In this document: piece by piece, positions 1 through 9,979 of the stretch
How positions within the stretch are numbered: position 1 is the first letter of the stretch
Layout of the letters: the number at the start of each line of letters is the position of its first letter
DNA from: Pseudomonadota bacterium
GTDB lineage: Bacteria > Pseudomonadota > Alphaproteobacteria > Kiloniellales > J153
Direction: 5' to 3'
Assembly: GCA_022572105.1 (NCBI GenBank)
Contig: JACZWN010000084.1
Location: forward strand, 1 to 13,521
Length of the DNA: 13,521 bases
Notes under the pieces: model-generated
What the model was told of the DNA's origin: nothing
Databases searched by the model: none
What the model saw: the letters and a program-made list of their open reading frames with translations, nothing else
Made by a program: the position numbers and the translations under genes

Positions 1-2381
<2,381 letters not shown>

Positions 2382-2750
2382 TGGGGCGGTCTCCCTGGAG
2401 GCTGGGGGTTCGGGCGCGCGTCGACCGCGCTGCGACGCAACATTAGCCATTAGGACGGCGAAGTCCAGCGGGCTCTATCCGGCAAGATCGAGCCGGCCCG
2501 ATCAAGAAGGTGTGATCCTTTGCGCGTGCCCGCGGAGGAGCCAATGCTTGACGCTACGGGCCGATTAGACTTACCTACGGGCGTCGCTCTGGTATCCCAC
2601 AGTATCCGGGCGGCCAAGAAGAGCAAGATTACGGGGAGTTGAGCTTGATTCCGGGGACGGGCGGAACCCTTCTCGACCGGGTTCACGGGGCGCGCCAAAT
2701 CGGGCGCCGCGCGGCCGTTCGCCCCAGGGGTGTAGCGCTGGAGACCGCAC
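2382..2750. other. Divergent intergenic region between acnA and the acyl-CoA synthetase operon
   Basis: This 369-bp stretch has no credible gene. It must hold the promoters of acnA (leftward) and probably of the seven-gene operon (rightward). It contains the 18-bp imperfect palindrome at 2486-2503 and a TTGACG box at 2548-2553 that could be a rightward -35, although no good -10 follows at 16-18 nt. A pair of GTATCC direct repeats lies at 2592-2597 and 2602-2607, exactly one helical turn apart. The ribosome site GGAGA of the synthetase gene lies six bases before its ATG. Short open frames here lack support and look like chance. Confidence 0.6.
2486..2503. promoter_or_regulatory. Near-perfect 18-bp palindrome, possible operator
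   Basis: The sequence GATCGAGCCGGCCCGATC is a dyad in which eight of nine base pairs are symmetric. It sits about 100 bp upstream of acnA and about 250 bp upstream of the operon, in the only divergent promoter region of the window. Its position and symmetry fit a dimeric repressor or activator site. The binding protein is unknown and no regulator gene is present in the window. In GC-rich DNA a chance palindrome is possible. Confidence 0.3.
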
Positions 2751-4739
2751 ATGAACGACACCCAGGCCGAGGCCGCGCGCGTGAGTGAGGCGGATACGCT
2801 CGACACCTTTCCCAAGTTGCTCGGAGACTTGGCGCGCCGCACGCCCGACCACCCCGCGATCCGCGAGAAGGACTACGGCATCTGGCAGACCTGGAGCTGG
2901 GGCCAGGTCGCCGAGGAGGTGCGCGCGCTGGCCTGCGGCCTGGCCGCGATCGGCCTGAAGCGCGGCGACAAGATCGCCATCATCGGCGACAACCGGCCGC
3001 GGCTGTACTGGACCATGACCGCGGCCCAGGTGCTGGGCGCGGTTCCGGTGCCCCTTTACCAGGACGCGGTGATCGACGAGATGGTCTACGTGGTCGACCA
3101 CGCCGAGGTCCGCTTCGCCATGGCCGAGGACCAGGAGCAGGTCGACAAGATGCTCGAGCTCAGGCGGCGCGGCTCGCAGATCGAGCAGATCGTCTACGAC
3201 GACGATCGCGGCCTGCGTCACTACGATCAGGACTTCCTGCATTCCTTCGAAGAGGTCCAGGCGGCCGGACGGGAGTACGACGCGGCCAATCCCGGCTTCT
3301 ACGAGGCCGCGATCGCCAGGGGCAAGAGCGAGGATACCGCCATCCTCCTCTACACCTCGGGCACCACGGGCCAGCCCAAGGGCGTCGTGCTCAGCTTCGG
3401 CAACCTGGTCCAGACCGCCAAGAACAGCATCGGGTTCGACGGCCTGACGAAGGACGAGGACGTGCTCGCCTATCTGCCCATGGCCTGGGTCGGCGACCAC
3501 CTGTTCTCCTACGGGCAGAGCTACGTGGCCGGGTTCTGCGTGAGCTGCCCGGAATCGCACGACACGGTGCTGCACGACCTGCGCGAGCTCGGGCCGACCT
3601 ACTTCTTCGCGCCGCCGGCCATCTTCGAGAGCATCCTGACCACGGTGATGATCCGGATGGAGGACGCGTCCTGGATCAAGCGCAAGATGTTCAGCTATTT
3701 CATGGCCGTGGCGAAGCGTTGCGGGATCCGGATCCTCGACGGCCTGCCGGTGTCGTTCGGCGACCGGGTCCTCTATTTCCTGGGCAAGGTGCTGGTCTAC
3801 GGGCCGCTGCGCAACACGCTGGGCTTCAGCCGCATCCGCCTGGCCTACACCGCGGGCGAGGCGATCGGGCCGGACATCTTCGATTTCTACCGTTCGATCG
3901 GGGTCAACCTGAAGCAGCTCTACGGCAGCACCGAGGCCAGCGTCTCGATCACCGCCCAGCCGGACGGCGAGGTCCTGCCCGACACGGTCGGCCGCCCCTC
4001 GCCCGGGGTCGAGATCAAGATCACCGACGACGGCGAGGTCATGTTCCGCAGTCCCGGCGTCTTCCAGGAGTACTACAAGGACCCGGAAGCGACCGCGCAG
4101 ACCAAGACCGAGGACGGCTGGGTGCACACGGGCGATGCCGGATTCTTCAGCGAAAACGGGCACCTGAAGATCATCGACCGGGCCCAGGACGTGGGCAAAC
4201 TGAACGACGGCACCCTGTTTGCGCCCAAGTACGTCGAGAACAAGCTCAAGTTCTTCCCGGAGATCCGGGAGGCGGTCGCCTTCGGCCATGACCGCGATTA
4301 CTGCGCCGCGTTCATCAACATCGATCTCGAGGCGGTCGGCAATTGGGCCGAGCGCAACAACATCGCCTACGCCAGCTATCAGGAGCTGGCCGCCCAGCCG
4401 GAGGTGCTCCAGGTCATCAAGCGCCACATCGAGGCGGTCAACCGCGACCTGGCGGGCGATCCGCAGCTCGCCGGATCGCAGATCAAGCGCTTCCTGGTCT
4501 TGCACAAGGAGCTGGATCCTGACGACGGGGAGCTGACCCGCACACGCAAGGTGCGGCGCAGCTTCGTCTCGGAAAAGTACGCCAAGCTGATCGAGGCGCT
4601 GTACTCCGGCACCGAGAGGATGCACGTGGAAACCGAGATGACCTTCAAGGACGGCCGCAAGGGCATCGTCGCGGCCGACATCGATATCCTGGCGGCGGAG
4701 ACCGTGGAGACGGCCGCGCCGTTGAAGAAGGCGAGCTGA
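2751..4739 (+). CDS. AMP-forming acyl-CoA synthetase (long-chain fatty-acid-CoA ligase family)
   Basis: This 662-residue member of the ANL superfamily is expected to adenylate a carboxylic acid with ATP and transfer the acyl group to CoA. The P-loop motif YTSGTTGQPKG is at residues 201-211, the A5 motif YGSTEAS begins at 391, and the A7 motif GWVHTGDAGFF spans about 456-466. It is followed by the hinge region KIIDRAQDVGKLNDGTLFAPKY cut by the usual C-domain. The length and the LNDG/FAPKYVENKLK segment resemble large FadD15/FAA-type long-chain synthetases rather than short acetyl-CoA-type enzymes. There is no signal peptide or clear membrane segment, so it should be cytosolic or peripheral. 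The ATG start has a GGAGA ribosome site 6 nt upstream. It is the first gene of the operon, 13 nt before the livG-type ATPase, suggesting that it activates the imported acid. The exact acyl chain is not deducible. Confidence 0.92.
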   Translation: MNDTQAEAARVSEADTLDTFPKLLGDLARRTPDHPAIREKDYGIWQTWSWGQVAEEVRALACGLAAIGLKRGDKIAIIGDNRPRLYWTMTAAQVLGAVPVPLYQDAVIDEMVYVVDHAEVRFAMAEDQEQVDKMLELRRRGSQIEQIVYDDDRGLRHYDQDFLHSFEEVQAAGREYDAANPGFYEAAIARGKSEDTAILLYTSGTTGQPKGVVLSFGNLVQTAKNSIGFDGLTKDEDVLAYLPMAWVGDHLFSYGQSYVAGFCVSCPESHDTVLHDLRELGPTYFFAPPAIFESILTTVMIRMEDASWIKRKMFSYFMAVAKRCGIRILDGLPVSFGDRVLYFLGKVLVYGPLRNTLGFSRIRLAYTAGEAIGPDIFDFYRSIGVNLKQLYGSTEASVSITAQPDGEVLPDTVGRPSPGVEIKITDDGEVMFRSPGVFQEYYKDPEATAQTKTEDGWVHTGDAGFFSENGHLKIIDRAQDVGKLNDGTLFAPKYVENKLKFFPEIREAVAFGHDRDYCAAFINIDLEAVGNWAERNNIAYASYQELAAQPEVLQVIKRHIEAVNRDLAGDPQLAGSQIKRFLVLHKELDPDDGELTRTRKVRRSFVSEKYAKLIEALYSGTERMHVETEMTFKDGRKGIVAADIDILAAETVETAAPLKKAS

Positions 4740-4752
4740 AGTTCCCGCGCCC

Positions 4753-5547
4753 ATGACCCAGAAAGCCCGGCAAATCGGCGACACCCTGCTTAAGGTTGAG
4801 GGCGTCAGCCTCACCTTCGGCGGCGTCAAGGCGCTCACCGACGTGAGCTTCGAGATCCGCGAGCACGAGGTCCTGGCCATCATCGGCCCGAACGGCGCCG
4901 GGAAATCTTCCATGCTCAACGTGATCAACGGGTTCTATCACCCGCAGGAAGGCGCCATCACCTACAAGGGCGAGACCCGCAAGCAGATGCGCCCGTACGC
5001 CGCCGCGAAATCGGGCATCGCCCGGACCTTCCAGAACATCGCCCTGTTCAAGGGCATGTCCACGCTCGACAACATCATGACCGGGCGCCTGCTCAAGATG
5101 CATTGCAACTTCCTCCTGCAGGCCCTCTATTTGGGCCCGGCGCGGGAGGAGGAGTTGAGGCACCGCGCCTCGGTCGAGCACATCATCGATTTCCTCGAGA
5201 TCCAGTCGATCCGGCGCACGCCGGTCGGGCGCCTGCCTTACGGCCTGCAAAAGCGGGTCGAGTTGGGCCGGGCGCTCGCCGCCGAGCCCGATCTCCTGCT
5301 TCTCGACGAGCCCATGGCCGGCATGAACGTCGAGGAAAAGGAGGACATGTGCCGCTTCATCCTCGACGTGAACGACGAGTTCGGCACGACGATCGCGCTC
5401 ATCGAGCACGACATGAGCGTGGTCATGGACATCTCGGACCGGGTCGTGGTGCTCGATTACGGCCGCAAGATCGCCGACGGGTCGCCCGACGAGGTGCGCG
5501 CCAACCCGGAAGTGATCGAGGCCTACCTGGGCATCAGACACAACTAA
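4753..5547 (+). CDS. livG: Branched-chain-type ABC transporter ATP-binding protein, LivG family
   Basis: This 264-residue ATPase is one of the two nucleotide-binding subunits of a Liv/HAAT-type importer and works on the cytosolic face of the membrane. Walker A is GPNGAGKSS at residues 45-53. The ABC signature is LPYGLQKRVE at 161-170, with YG replacing the usual SGG, a variation common in this LivG branch. Walker B is LLLLDEP at 181-187 and the switch histidine is H219 in LIEHDMSVVMDI. The motif ARTFQNIALFKGMS, around residue 90, is the Q-loop. It starts 13 nt after the acyl-CoA synthetase and 35 nt before the first permease. The ribosome site is weak, so translational coupling to the upstream gene is possible. 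The symbol denotes family only; branched-chain amino acids are not shown to be the substrate. Confidence 0.93.
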   Translation: MTQKARQIGDTLLKVEGVSLTFGGVKALTDVSFEIREHEVLAIIGPNGAGKSSMLNVINGFYHPQEGAITYKGETRKQMRPYAAAKSGIARTFQNIALFKGMSTLDNIMTGRLLKMHCNFLLQALYLGPAREEELRHRASVEHIIDFLEIQSIRRTPVGRLPYGLQKRVELGRALAAEPDLLLLDEPMAGMNVEEKEDMCRFILDVNDEFGTTIALIEHDMSVVMDISDRVVVLDYGRKIADGSPDEVRANPEVIEAYLGIRHN

Positions 5548-5582
5548 CCGGAACCGCGGAACAGGCATAGCGAACGACCGGA

Positions 5583-6518
5583 ATGGAAATACTCTACGCT
5601 TTCTTCGTCGCGCCCTTTGTCGACATGGCCAGCGATCCCATTTTCTTCTCCGAAGTGGTGATCGGCGGGGTCTTGACCGGGATCATGTATTCGCTGGTGG
5701 CGCTCGGCTTCGTGCTGATCTTCAAGGCCTCCGGCGTGTTCAACTTCTCGCAGGGCGTCATGGTTCTGTTCGCGGCGCTGACCCTGGTCGGGCTCATGGA
5801 GCACGGCGTCCCGGTGTGGCTCGCCCTGATCCTCACCGTCATGGTCATGATCGCGCTCGCCTTCGCGGTCGAGTGGATCATGCTGCGGCGATTGGTCAAT
5901 CAGGAAGAGATCGTCCTGTTCATGTCGACCATCGGCTTGAGCTTCGTGCTCCAGGGCTTCGGCGAGACGGTCTGGGGCAGCAACGTCAAGTTGCTCGACG
6001 TCGGCATCCCCAACGAGTCCTTCGAAGTCGGCGGCATTCTGCTCAACGAGTTCGACCTCTTCGCCGCGGCCTCGGGTGCGCTGATGGTGACCGTGCTCGC
6101 CGTGTTCTTCCACTACACGCGCATGGGCCGCGCGCTCAGGGCGGTGGCCGACGACCACCAGGCGGCGCTCGCCGTGGGCATCCCGCTCAAGACCATCTGG
6201 ATCATGGTCTGGTCCGTGGCCGGGATGGTGGGACTGGTCGCGGGCATCATGTGGGGCGCAAAGAGCGGCGTGCAGTTCTCGCTCTCGCTGATCGCGCTCA
6301 AGGCGCTGCCGGTGCTGATCCTGGGCGGCTTCACCTCGGTGCCCGGCGCCATCGTCGGCGGCCTCATCATCGGGGTCGGCGAAAAGATCGCCGAGATCTA
6401 CTGGGGGCCACTGGTCGGCGGCGCGATCGAGAACTGGTTCGCCTACATGCTGGCGCTGGTATTCCTGCTGTTCCGGCCGCAAGGCCTGTTCGGCGAAAAG
6501 ATCATCGAGAGGGTCTAG
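5583..6518 (+). CDS. livH: Branched-chain-type ABC transporter permease, LivH family
   Basis: This 311-residue polytopic inner-membrane protein is one half of the transmembrane channel of the importer. The sequence is almost wholly hydrophobic segments separated by short charged loops, roughly eight membrane spans. It carries the LivH hallmark GVFNFSQGVMVLFAA from residue 51 and the cytoplasmic coupling-loop region TRMGRALRAVADDHQAALAVGI, which should contact an ATPase subunit. The C-terminus ends LFRPQGLFGEKIIERV, the standard LivH ending. The extra N-terminal stretch before the first conserved span (about 15 residues) is slightly longer than in amino-acid LivH proteins. It ends three bases before the next permease gene, so the two permeases are probably translationally coupled. 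Substrate is undefined. Confidence 0.93.
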   Translation: MEILYAFFVAPFVDMASDPIFFSEVVIGGVLTGIMYSLVALGFVLIFKASGVFNFSQGVMVLFAALTLVGLMEHGVPVWLALILTVMVMIALAFAVEWIMLRRLVNQEEIVLFMSTIGLSFVLQGFGETVWGSNVKLLDVGIPNESFEVGGILLNEFDLFAAASGALMVTVLAVFFHYTRMGRALRAVADDHQAALAVGIPLKTIWIMVWSVAGMVGLVAGIMWGAKSGVQFSLSLIALKALPVLILGGFTSVPGAIVGGLIIGVGEKIAEIYWGPLVGGAIENWFAYMLALVFLLFRPQGLFGEKIIERV

Positions 6519-6521
6519 ACG

Positions 6522-7595
6522 ATGATTTATCGCGAGGCCGGTCAGTTCAAGACCAGTTACGGCGCCGACCAGATGATCTTTCCGATCCTTCAGGACCGGA
6601 TCTTCGTGATCCTGGCGGTGGTCGCCGCCTACCTGGTCCCGCTCATTGCCAACGAGTACTGGCTGCAGGCGGTCTTGATCCCGTTCCTGATCCTTTCGCT
6701 GGCGGCCATCGGCCTCAATCTGCTGACCGGCTACGCCGGCCAGCTCTCGCTCGGCACCGGCGGCTTCATGGCGGTCGGCGGCTACATGACCTACAAGATC
6801 ACCACCGCCTTTCCGGACCTGAACGTCCTGATCGCGGTCCTCCTGGCCGGCCTGATCGCGGCCCTCGTCGGCCTGGTCTTCGGCATCCCGAGTCTTAGGA
6901 TCAAGGGCTTCTACCTGGCGGTGGCCACCCTGGCGGCGCAGTTCTTCATCCTCTGGCTGTTCAACAAGGTCGGCTGGTTCGTCAACTATAGCCCCTCGGG
7001 CACGATCACGGCGCCGCCGAGAACGCTTCTGGGGATCATGGTGACCGGCCCCGAGGCGACGGCCCCGGTGCGCTACCTGATCGTGCTCACTTTCCTCGCG
7101 TTCTTCGCCCTCGCGGCCAAGAACCTGGTGCGCGGGCGTATCGGCCGCTCCTGGATGGCGATCCGCGACATGGACATCGCCGCCGAGATCATCGGCATTC
7201 GCCCGTACCAGACCAAGCTTCTGGCCTTTGCCATCAGCTCGTTCTACTGCGGGGTCGCCGGCGGCTTGTATGTGTTCTGCTACCTGGGCAGCGCGGAGAC
7301 CGAGGCTTTCGACATCGCCCTGTCGTTCAGCGTGCTGTTCATGATCATCATCGGCGGGCTCGGCAGCATCCTGGGGTCGATCCTGGGGGCGGCCTTCATC
7401 ACCATGGTGCCGATCTTCCTGACCAATGCGCCGCCCTTGATCGGCCTGTCCATGCCGATCGACCTGCAGAAACACATCGAAGTCATGCTGTTCGGCTCGC
7501 TGATCGTGTTTTTCCTGATCGTCGAGCCGCGCGGCATCGCCCGGCTGTGGCAGATCGCCAAGGAGAAGTTCCGTCTTTGGCCGTTCCCGTACTGA
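6522..7595 (+). CDS. livM: Branched-chain-type ABC transporter permease, LivM family
   Basis: This 357-residue inner-membrane protein is the second channel subunit and pairs with the LivH-type permease. The family motif NLLTGYAGQLSLGTGGFMAVGGY contains GYAGQLSLG at residues 70-78. The coupling-loop region RIGRSWMAIRDMDIAAEIIG is followed by the span FSVLFMIIIGGLGSILGSIL and the conserved ending FFLIVEPRGIARLW. It has a hydrophilic N-terminal extension (MIYREAGQFKTSYGADQM) ahead of the first membrane span. This extension is longer than in E. coli-type LivM for amino acids and is, from memory, typical of the branch that travels with CoA ligases. The ATG lies three bases after the preceding stop, and the GAGAGG ribosome site is inside the upstream gene. 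Confidence 0.93.
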   Translation: MIYREAGQFKTSYGADQMIFPILQDRIFVILAVVAAYLVPLIANEYWLQAVLIPFLILSLAAIGLNLLTGYAGQLSLGTGGFMAVGGYMTYKITTAFPDLNVLIAVLLAGLIAALVGLVFGIPSLRIKGFYLAVATLAAQFFILWLFNKVGWFVNYSPSGTITAPPRTLLGIMVTGPEATAPVRYLIVLTFLAFFALAAKNLVRGRIGRSWMAIRDMDIAAEIIGIRPYQTKLLAFAISSFYCGVAGGLYVFCYLGSAETEAFDIALSFSVLFMIIIGGLGSILGSILGAAFITMVPIFLTNAPPLIGLSMPIDLQKHIEVMLFGSLIVFFLIVEPRGIARLWQIAKEKFRLWPFPY

Positions 7596-7634
7596 TGCGG
7601 GGGCGGTGACTGATATGGGCGGTGTCCGGCGCAA

Positions 7635-7664
7635 TTGCAGGCGGGTACCGCCCCGTGGTAAAAT
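7635..7664 (+). promoter_or_regulatory. Candidate internal sigma70-type promoter before the binding-protein gene
   Basis: A TTGCAG box at 7635-7640 and a TAAAAT box at 7659-7664 are separated by 18 nt. The -10 box matches the consensus at five of six positions; the -35 box matches at three. It lies in the widest gap of the operon (126 nt). The -10 box is embedded in a direct repeat of CGTGGTA at 7654-7660 and 7665-7671, which could be an operator. Extra transcription of a binding-protein gene is a common design, since that subunit is needed in excess. No experimental support is available. Confidence 0.38.
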
Positions 7665-7721
7665 CGTGGTACGCAACCAAGCCGGAATCGGTCTAGAACC
7701 TGATCTAACAGGGAGAAAGCT

Positions 7722-9041
7722 ATGAATATTAAGACATTGATGCTAGCCGCCGTGGGCGGCATGGTCGGCCTGTCCGGGGTCGCCGCCACCAGCCCGGCCC
7801 TGGCCGATGGCGAGCATTTCATTCCCATGCTCGTCTACCGCACCGGGCCCTACGCCCCGAGCGGCATCCCGATCGCCAACGGTTTCCGGGACTACTACAC
7901 GCTCATCAACGCCCGCGACGGCGGCGTCAACGGCATCAAGATTGCCTTCGAGGAGTGCGAGACCGAGTACAACACCAAGCTCGGCGTCGAATGCTACGAG
8001 AAGCTGAAGAACAACGGCGCCCACGGGGCCGCACTGTTCAACCCGTTCAGCACCGGCATCACCTACCAGCTAATCCCCAAGGCGCCGGTCGACAAGATTC
8101 CGATCCTGTCCATGGGCTATGGCCGCACCGCGGCCGCCGATGGGCGGGTGTTCGAGTGGGTTTTCAACTTCCCGACCACCTATTGGAGCCAGGCCTCCGC
8201 CTTCATCAACTACGTGGCCCAGCAGGAAGGCGGTCTCGACAAGCTCAAGGGCCTGAAGATCGCCCACGTCTACCACAACAGCGCCTACGGCAAGGAAGCC
8301 AACCCGACGCTCGAGGTCCTGGCCGAGAAGTACGGCTACGATCTCACCTTGCTGGCGGTCGACCATCCGGGCCAGGAGCAGAAGGCGACCTGGCTGCAGA
8401 TCCGGCGCTTGAAGCCCGACTGGATCTTCATGTCCGGCTGGGGCGTCATGAACCAGGTGGCGGTCAAGGAGGCCGCGGGCATCAGGTATCCCATGGACCA
8501 CTTCGTCGGCAACTGGTGGTCGGGCTCCGACGCCGACGTGATTCCCGCCGGCAAGGGCGCAATTGGCTACAAGTCGGCGACCTTCCATTACGCCGGCGCC
8601 GGCTTCAAGGTGCACGACGACATCATCAAGTACGTCTACGGCGGCGACGAAGCCAAGGCCAAGGAGAACAACATCGGCGAGGTGCTCTACAATCGCGCCG
8701 TCATCAACGCCATGTTTTCCGTCGAGGCGATCCGCACCGCCCAGGGCAAGTTCGGCAACAAGGCGCTGGGCGGCGAGCAGGTCCGCTGGGGCCTGGAGAA
8801 CCTCGACCTGACCGAGGCACGGCTCAAGGAGCTCGGCATGGAAGGCTTCACCCGGCCGTTCAAGGTGAGCTGCGCCGACCACGAAACCGGCGGTCCCATC
8901 ATCATCCAGCAGTGGGACGGCAAGCAGTGGAGCATGGTCAGCGACTGGATCCCGACGATGCGCGATGTCGTGCGTCCGATGATCGAAGCGGCCGCGGCGG
9001 CTTACGCGAAGGAGAACAACATCACCCCGCGTGACTGCTAG
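7722..9041 (+). CDS. ABC transporter periplasmic substrate-binding protein (Peripla_BP_6/LivK-like)
   Basis: This 439-residue protein is the solute-binding subunit of the importer. It begins with a Sec signal peptide (positive MNIK, hydrophobic core, predicted cleavage after residue 28 in SPALA-D). The mature part has the two-lobe type I binding-fold pattern, with lobe motifs GYGRTAAADGRVFEWVFNF and HVYHNSAYGKEANPTLEVLA, then the segment PGQEQKATWLQIRRLKPDW. It is longer than amino-acid LivK proteins (about 370 residues). Cysteines occur at 79, 91, 384 and the last residue, 439; the first two lie in ECETEYNTKLGVECYEK and may form a disulfide, which the nearby DsbA-like protein could in principle make. 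A strong GGGAGAAAG ribosome site precedes the ATG. It is flanked by the LivM permease and the LivF ATPase. The ligand cannot be read from sequence; the neighbouring CoA ligases favour a carboxylic acid. Confidence 0.92.
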   Translation: MNIKTLMLAAVGGMVGLSGVAATSPALADGEHFIPMLVYRTGPYAPSGIPIANGFRDYYTLINARDGGVNGIKIAFEECETEYNTKLGVECYEKLKNNGAHGAALFNPFSTGITYQLIPKAPVDKIPILSMGYGRTAAADGRVFEWVFNFPTTYWSQASAFINYVAQQEGGLDKLKGLKIAHVYHNSAYGKEANPTLEVLAEKYGYDLTLLAVDHPGQEQKATWLQIRRLKPDWIFMSGWGVMNQVAVKEAAGIRYPMDHFVGNWWSGSDADVIPAGKGAIGYKSATFHYAGAGFKVHDDIIKYVYGGDEAKAKENNIGEVLYNRAVINAMFSVEAIRTAQGKFGNKALGGEQVRWGLENLDLTEARLKELGMEGFTRPFKVSCADHETGGPIIIQQWDGKQWSMVSDWIPTMRDVVRPMIEAAAAAYAKENNITPRDC

Positions 9042-9084
9042 TGAGCGGCCTTTACTTTAGGTCTACCGAGGGGGGCTCGCGGCC

Positions 9085-9939
9085 TTGAACGAGAGCCTCG
9101 CCTCGTCCCAGCAACAGCCGGCGGTCGGCGCCAACCGGCCGCCGGCGCTGCTGATCAACAACATCGAGGTCATCTACGACCACGTGATCCTGGTCTTGAA
9201 GGGCGTCTCGCTCGAGGTGCCCGAGGGCGGCATCGTCGCCCTGCTCGGCGCCAACGGGGCCGGCAAGACGACCACGCTCAAGGCGATCTCCAACCTGCTG
9301 CGCGCCGAGCGCGGCGACGTGACCAAGGGCTCGATCGAGTTCGCCGGCGAGCGGATCGACCGCATGACCCCGAACGACCTGGTCAAGCGCGGGGTCATCC
9401 AGGTCATGGAAGGCCGCCACATCTTCGAGCACCTGACCGTCGAGGAAAACCTCTTGACCGGCGCCTACACCCGTGGCGACGGCCGCGCCGAGATCCAGAA
9501 GGATCTCGACAAGGTCTACGATTACTTCCCGCAGTTGAAGGAACGGCGCAACGCGCAGGCCGGCTATACCTCGGGCGGCGAGCAGCAGATGTGCTCCATC
9601 GGCCGGGCCCTGATGAGCCGGCCCAAGATGATCCTGCTCGACGAGGCCTCCATGGGCCTGGCGCCGCAACTGGTCGAAACCATCTTCGAGACGGTCAAGC
9701 GGCTCAACGAGGAGGAAGGCGTCGCCTTCCTGCTGGCCGAGCAGAACACCAACATGGCGCTGAAATACGCCAAGTACGGCTACATCCTGGAGAACGGCCG
9801 TGTCGTGCTCGACGGCGAGGCCGAGGCGCTGAGCCGGAACGAGGACGTCAAGGAATTCTACCTGGGCCTATCGTCCAGCGGCCGCAGGAACTACCGCGAG
9901 ACCAAGCACTACAAGCGGCGCAAGCGCTGGCTGGCCTGA
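9085..9939 (+). CDS. livF: Branched-chain-type ABC transporter ATP-binding protein, LivF family
   Basis: This 284-residue second ATPase of the importer has Walker A GANGAGKTT at residues 55-63, the signature SGGEQQM starting at 163, and Walker B MILLDEA at 182-188. The switch position is LLAEQNT, with glutamine in place of histidine, as is normal for LivF. The start is TTG at 9085, preceded by a GAGGGGGG purine run. The frame is closed upstream by TAG at 9058, and there is no ATG or GTG before the conserved LLINNIEVIYDHV segment. The N-terminal 20 residues are low in conservation signals. The C-terminus carries a strongly basic tail (NYRETKHYKRRKRWLA), absent from the ~235-residue amino-acid LivF proteins; it could bind membrane, nucleic acid or a partner ligase. 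The gene ends 40 nt before the PaaK-like ligase. Confidence 0.92.
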   Translation: MNESLASSQQQPAVGANRPPALLINNIEVIYDHVILVLKGVSLEVPEGGIVALLGANGAGKTTTLKAISNLLRAERGDVTKGSIEFAGERIDRMTPNDLVKRGVIQVMEGRHIFEHLTVEENLLTGAYTRGDGRAEIQKDLDKVYDYFPQLKERRNAQAGYTSGGEQQMCSIGRALMSRPKMILLDEASMGLAPQLVETIFETVKRLNEEEGVAFLLAEQNTNMALKYAKYGYILENGRVVLDGEAEALSRNEDVKEFYLGLSSSGRRNYRETKHYKRRKRWLA

Positions 9940-9979
9940 GCGGCGCCGAATTTGGCGCGACCGGTCGTGGGGAGCGGAT

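Noticed and set aside
2571..4928. A 785-codon open frame on the minus strand opposite the acyl-CoA synthetase
   Set aside because: GC-rich codon bias leaves the opposite strand free of stops. The product has no recognisable domain, and the plus-strand frame has all ANL motifs.
4645..5568. A 307-codon minus-strand open frame opposite the LivG-type gene
   Set aside because: It is antisense to a gene with complete Walker A, signature and Walker B motifs; no independent support.
7617..7653. Inverted repeat GGGCGGT / ACCGCCC in the gap before the binding-protein gene, considered as a terminator
   Set aside because: The stem is only 7 bp with a 23-nt loop and no T tract follows. It may affect mRNA stability but is not a convincing terminator.
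5544..7676. A 710-codon open frame on the minus strand opposite the two permeases
   Set aside because: Its histidine/aspartate/arginine-rich, low-complexity product is typical of the antisense of hydrophobic permease genes; there is no ribosome site or family signature.
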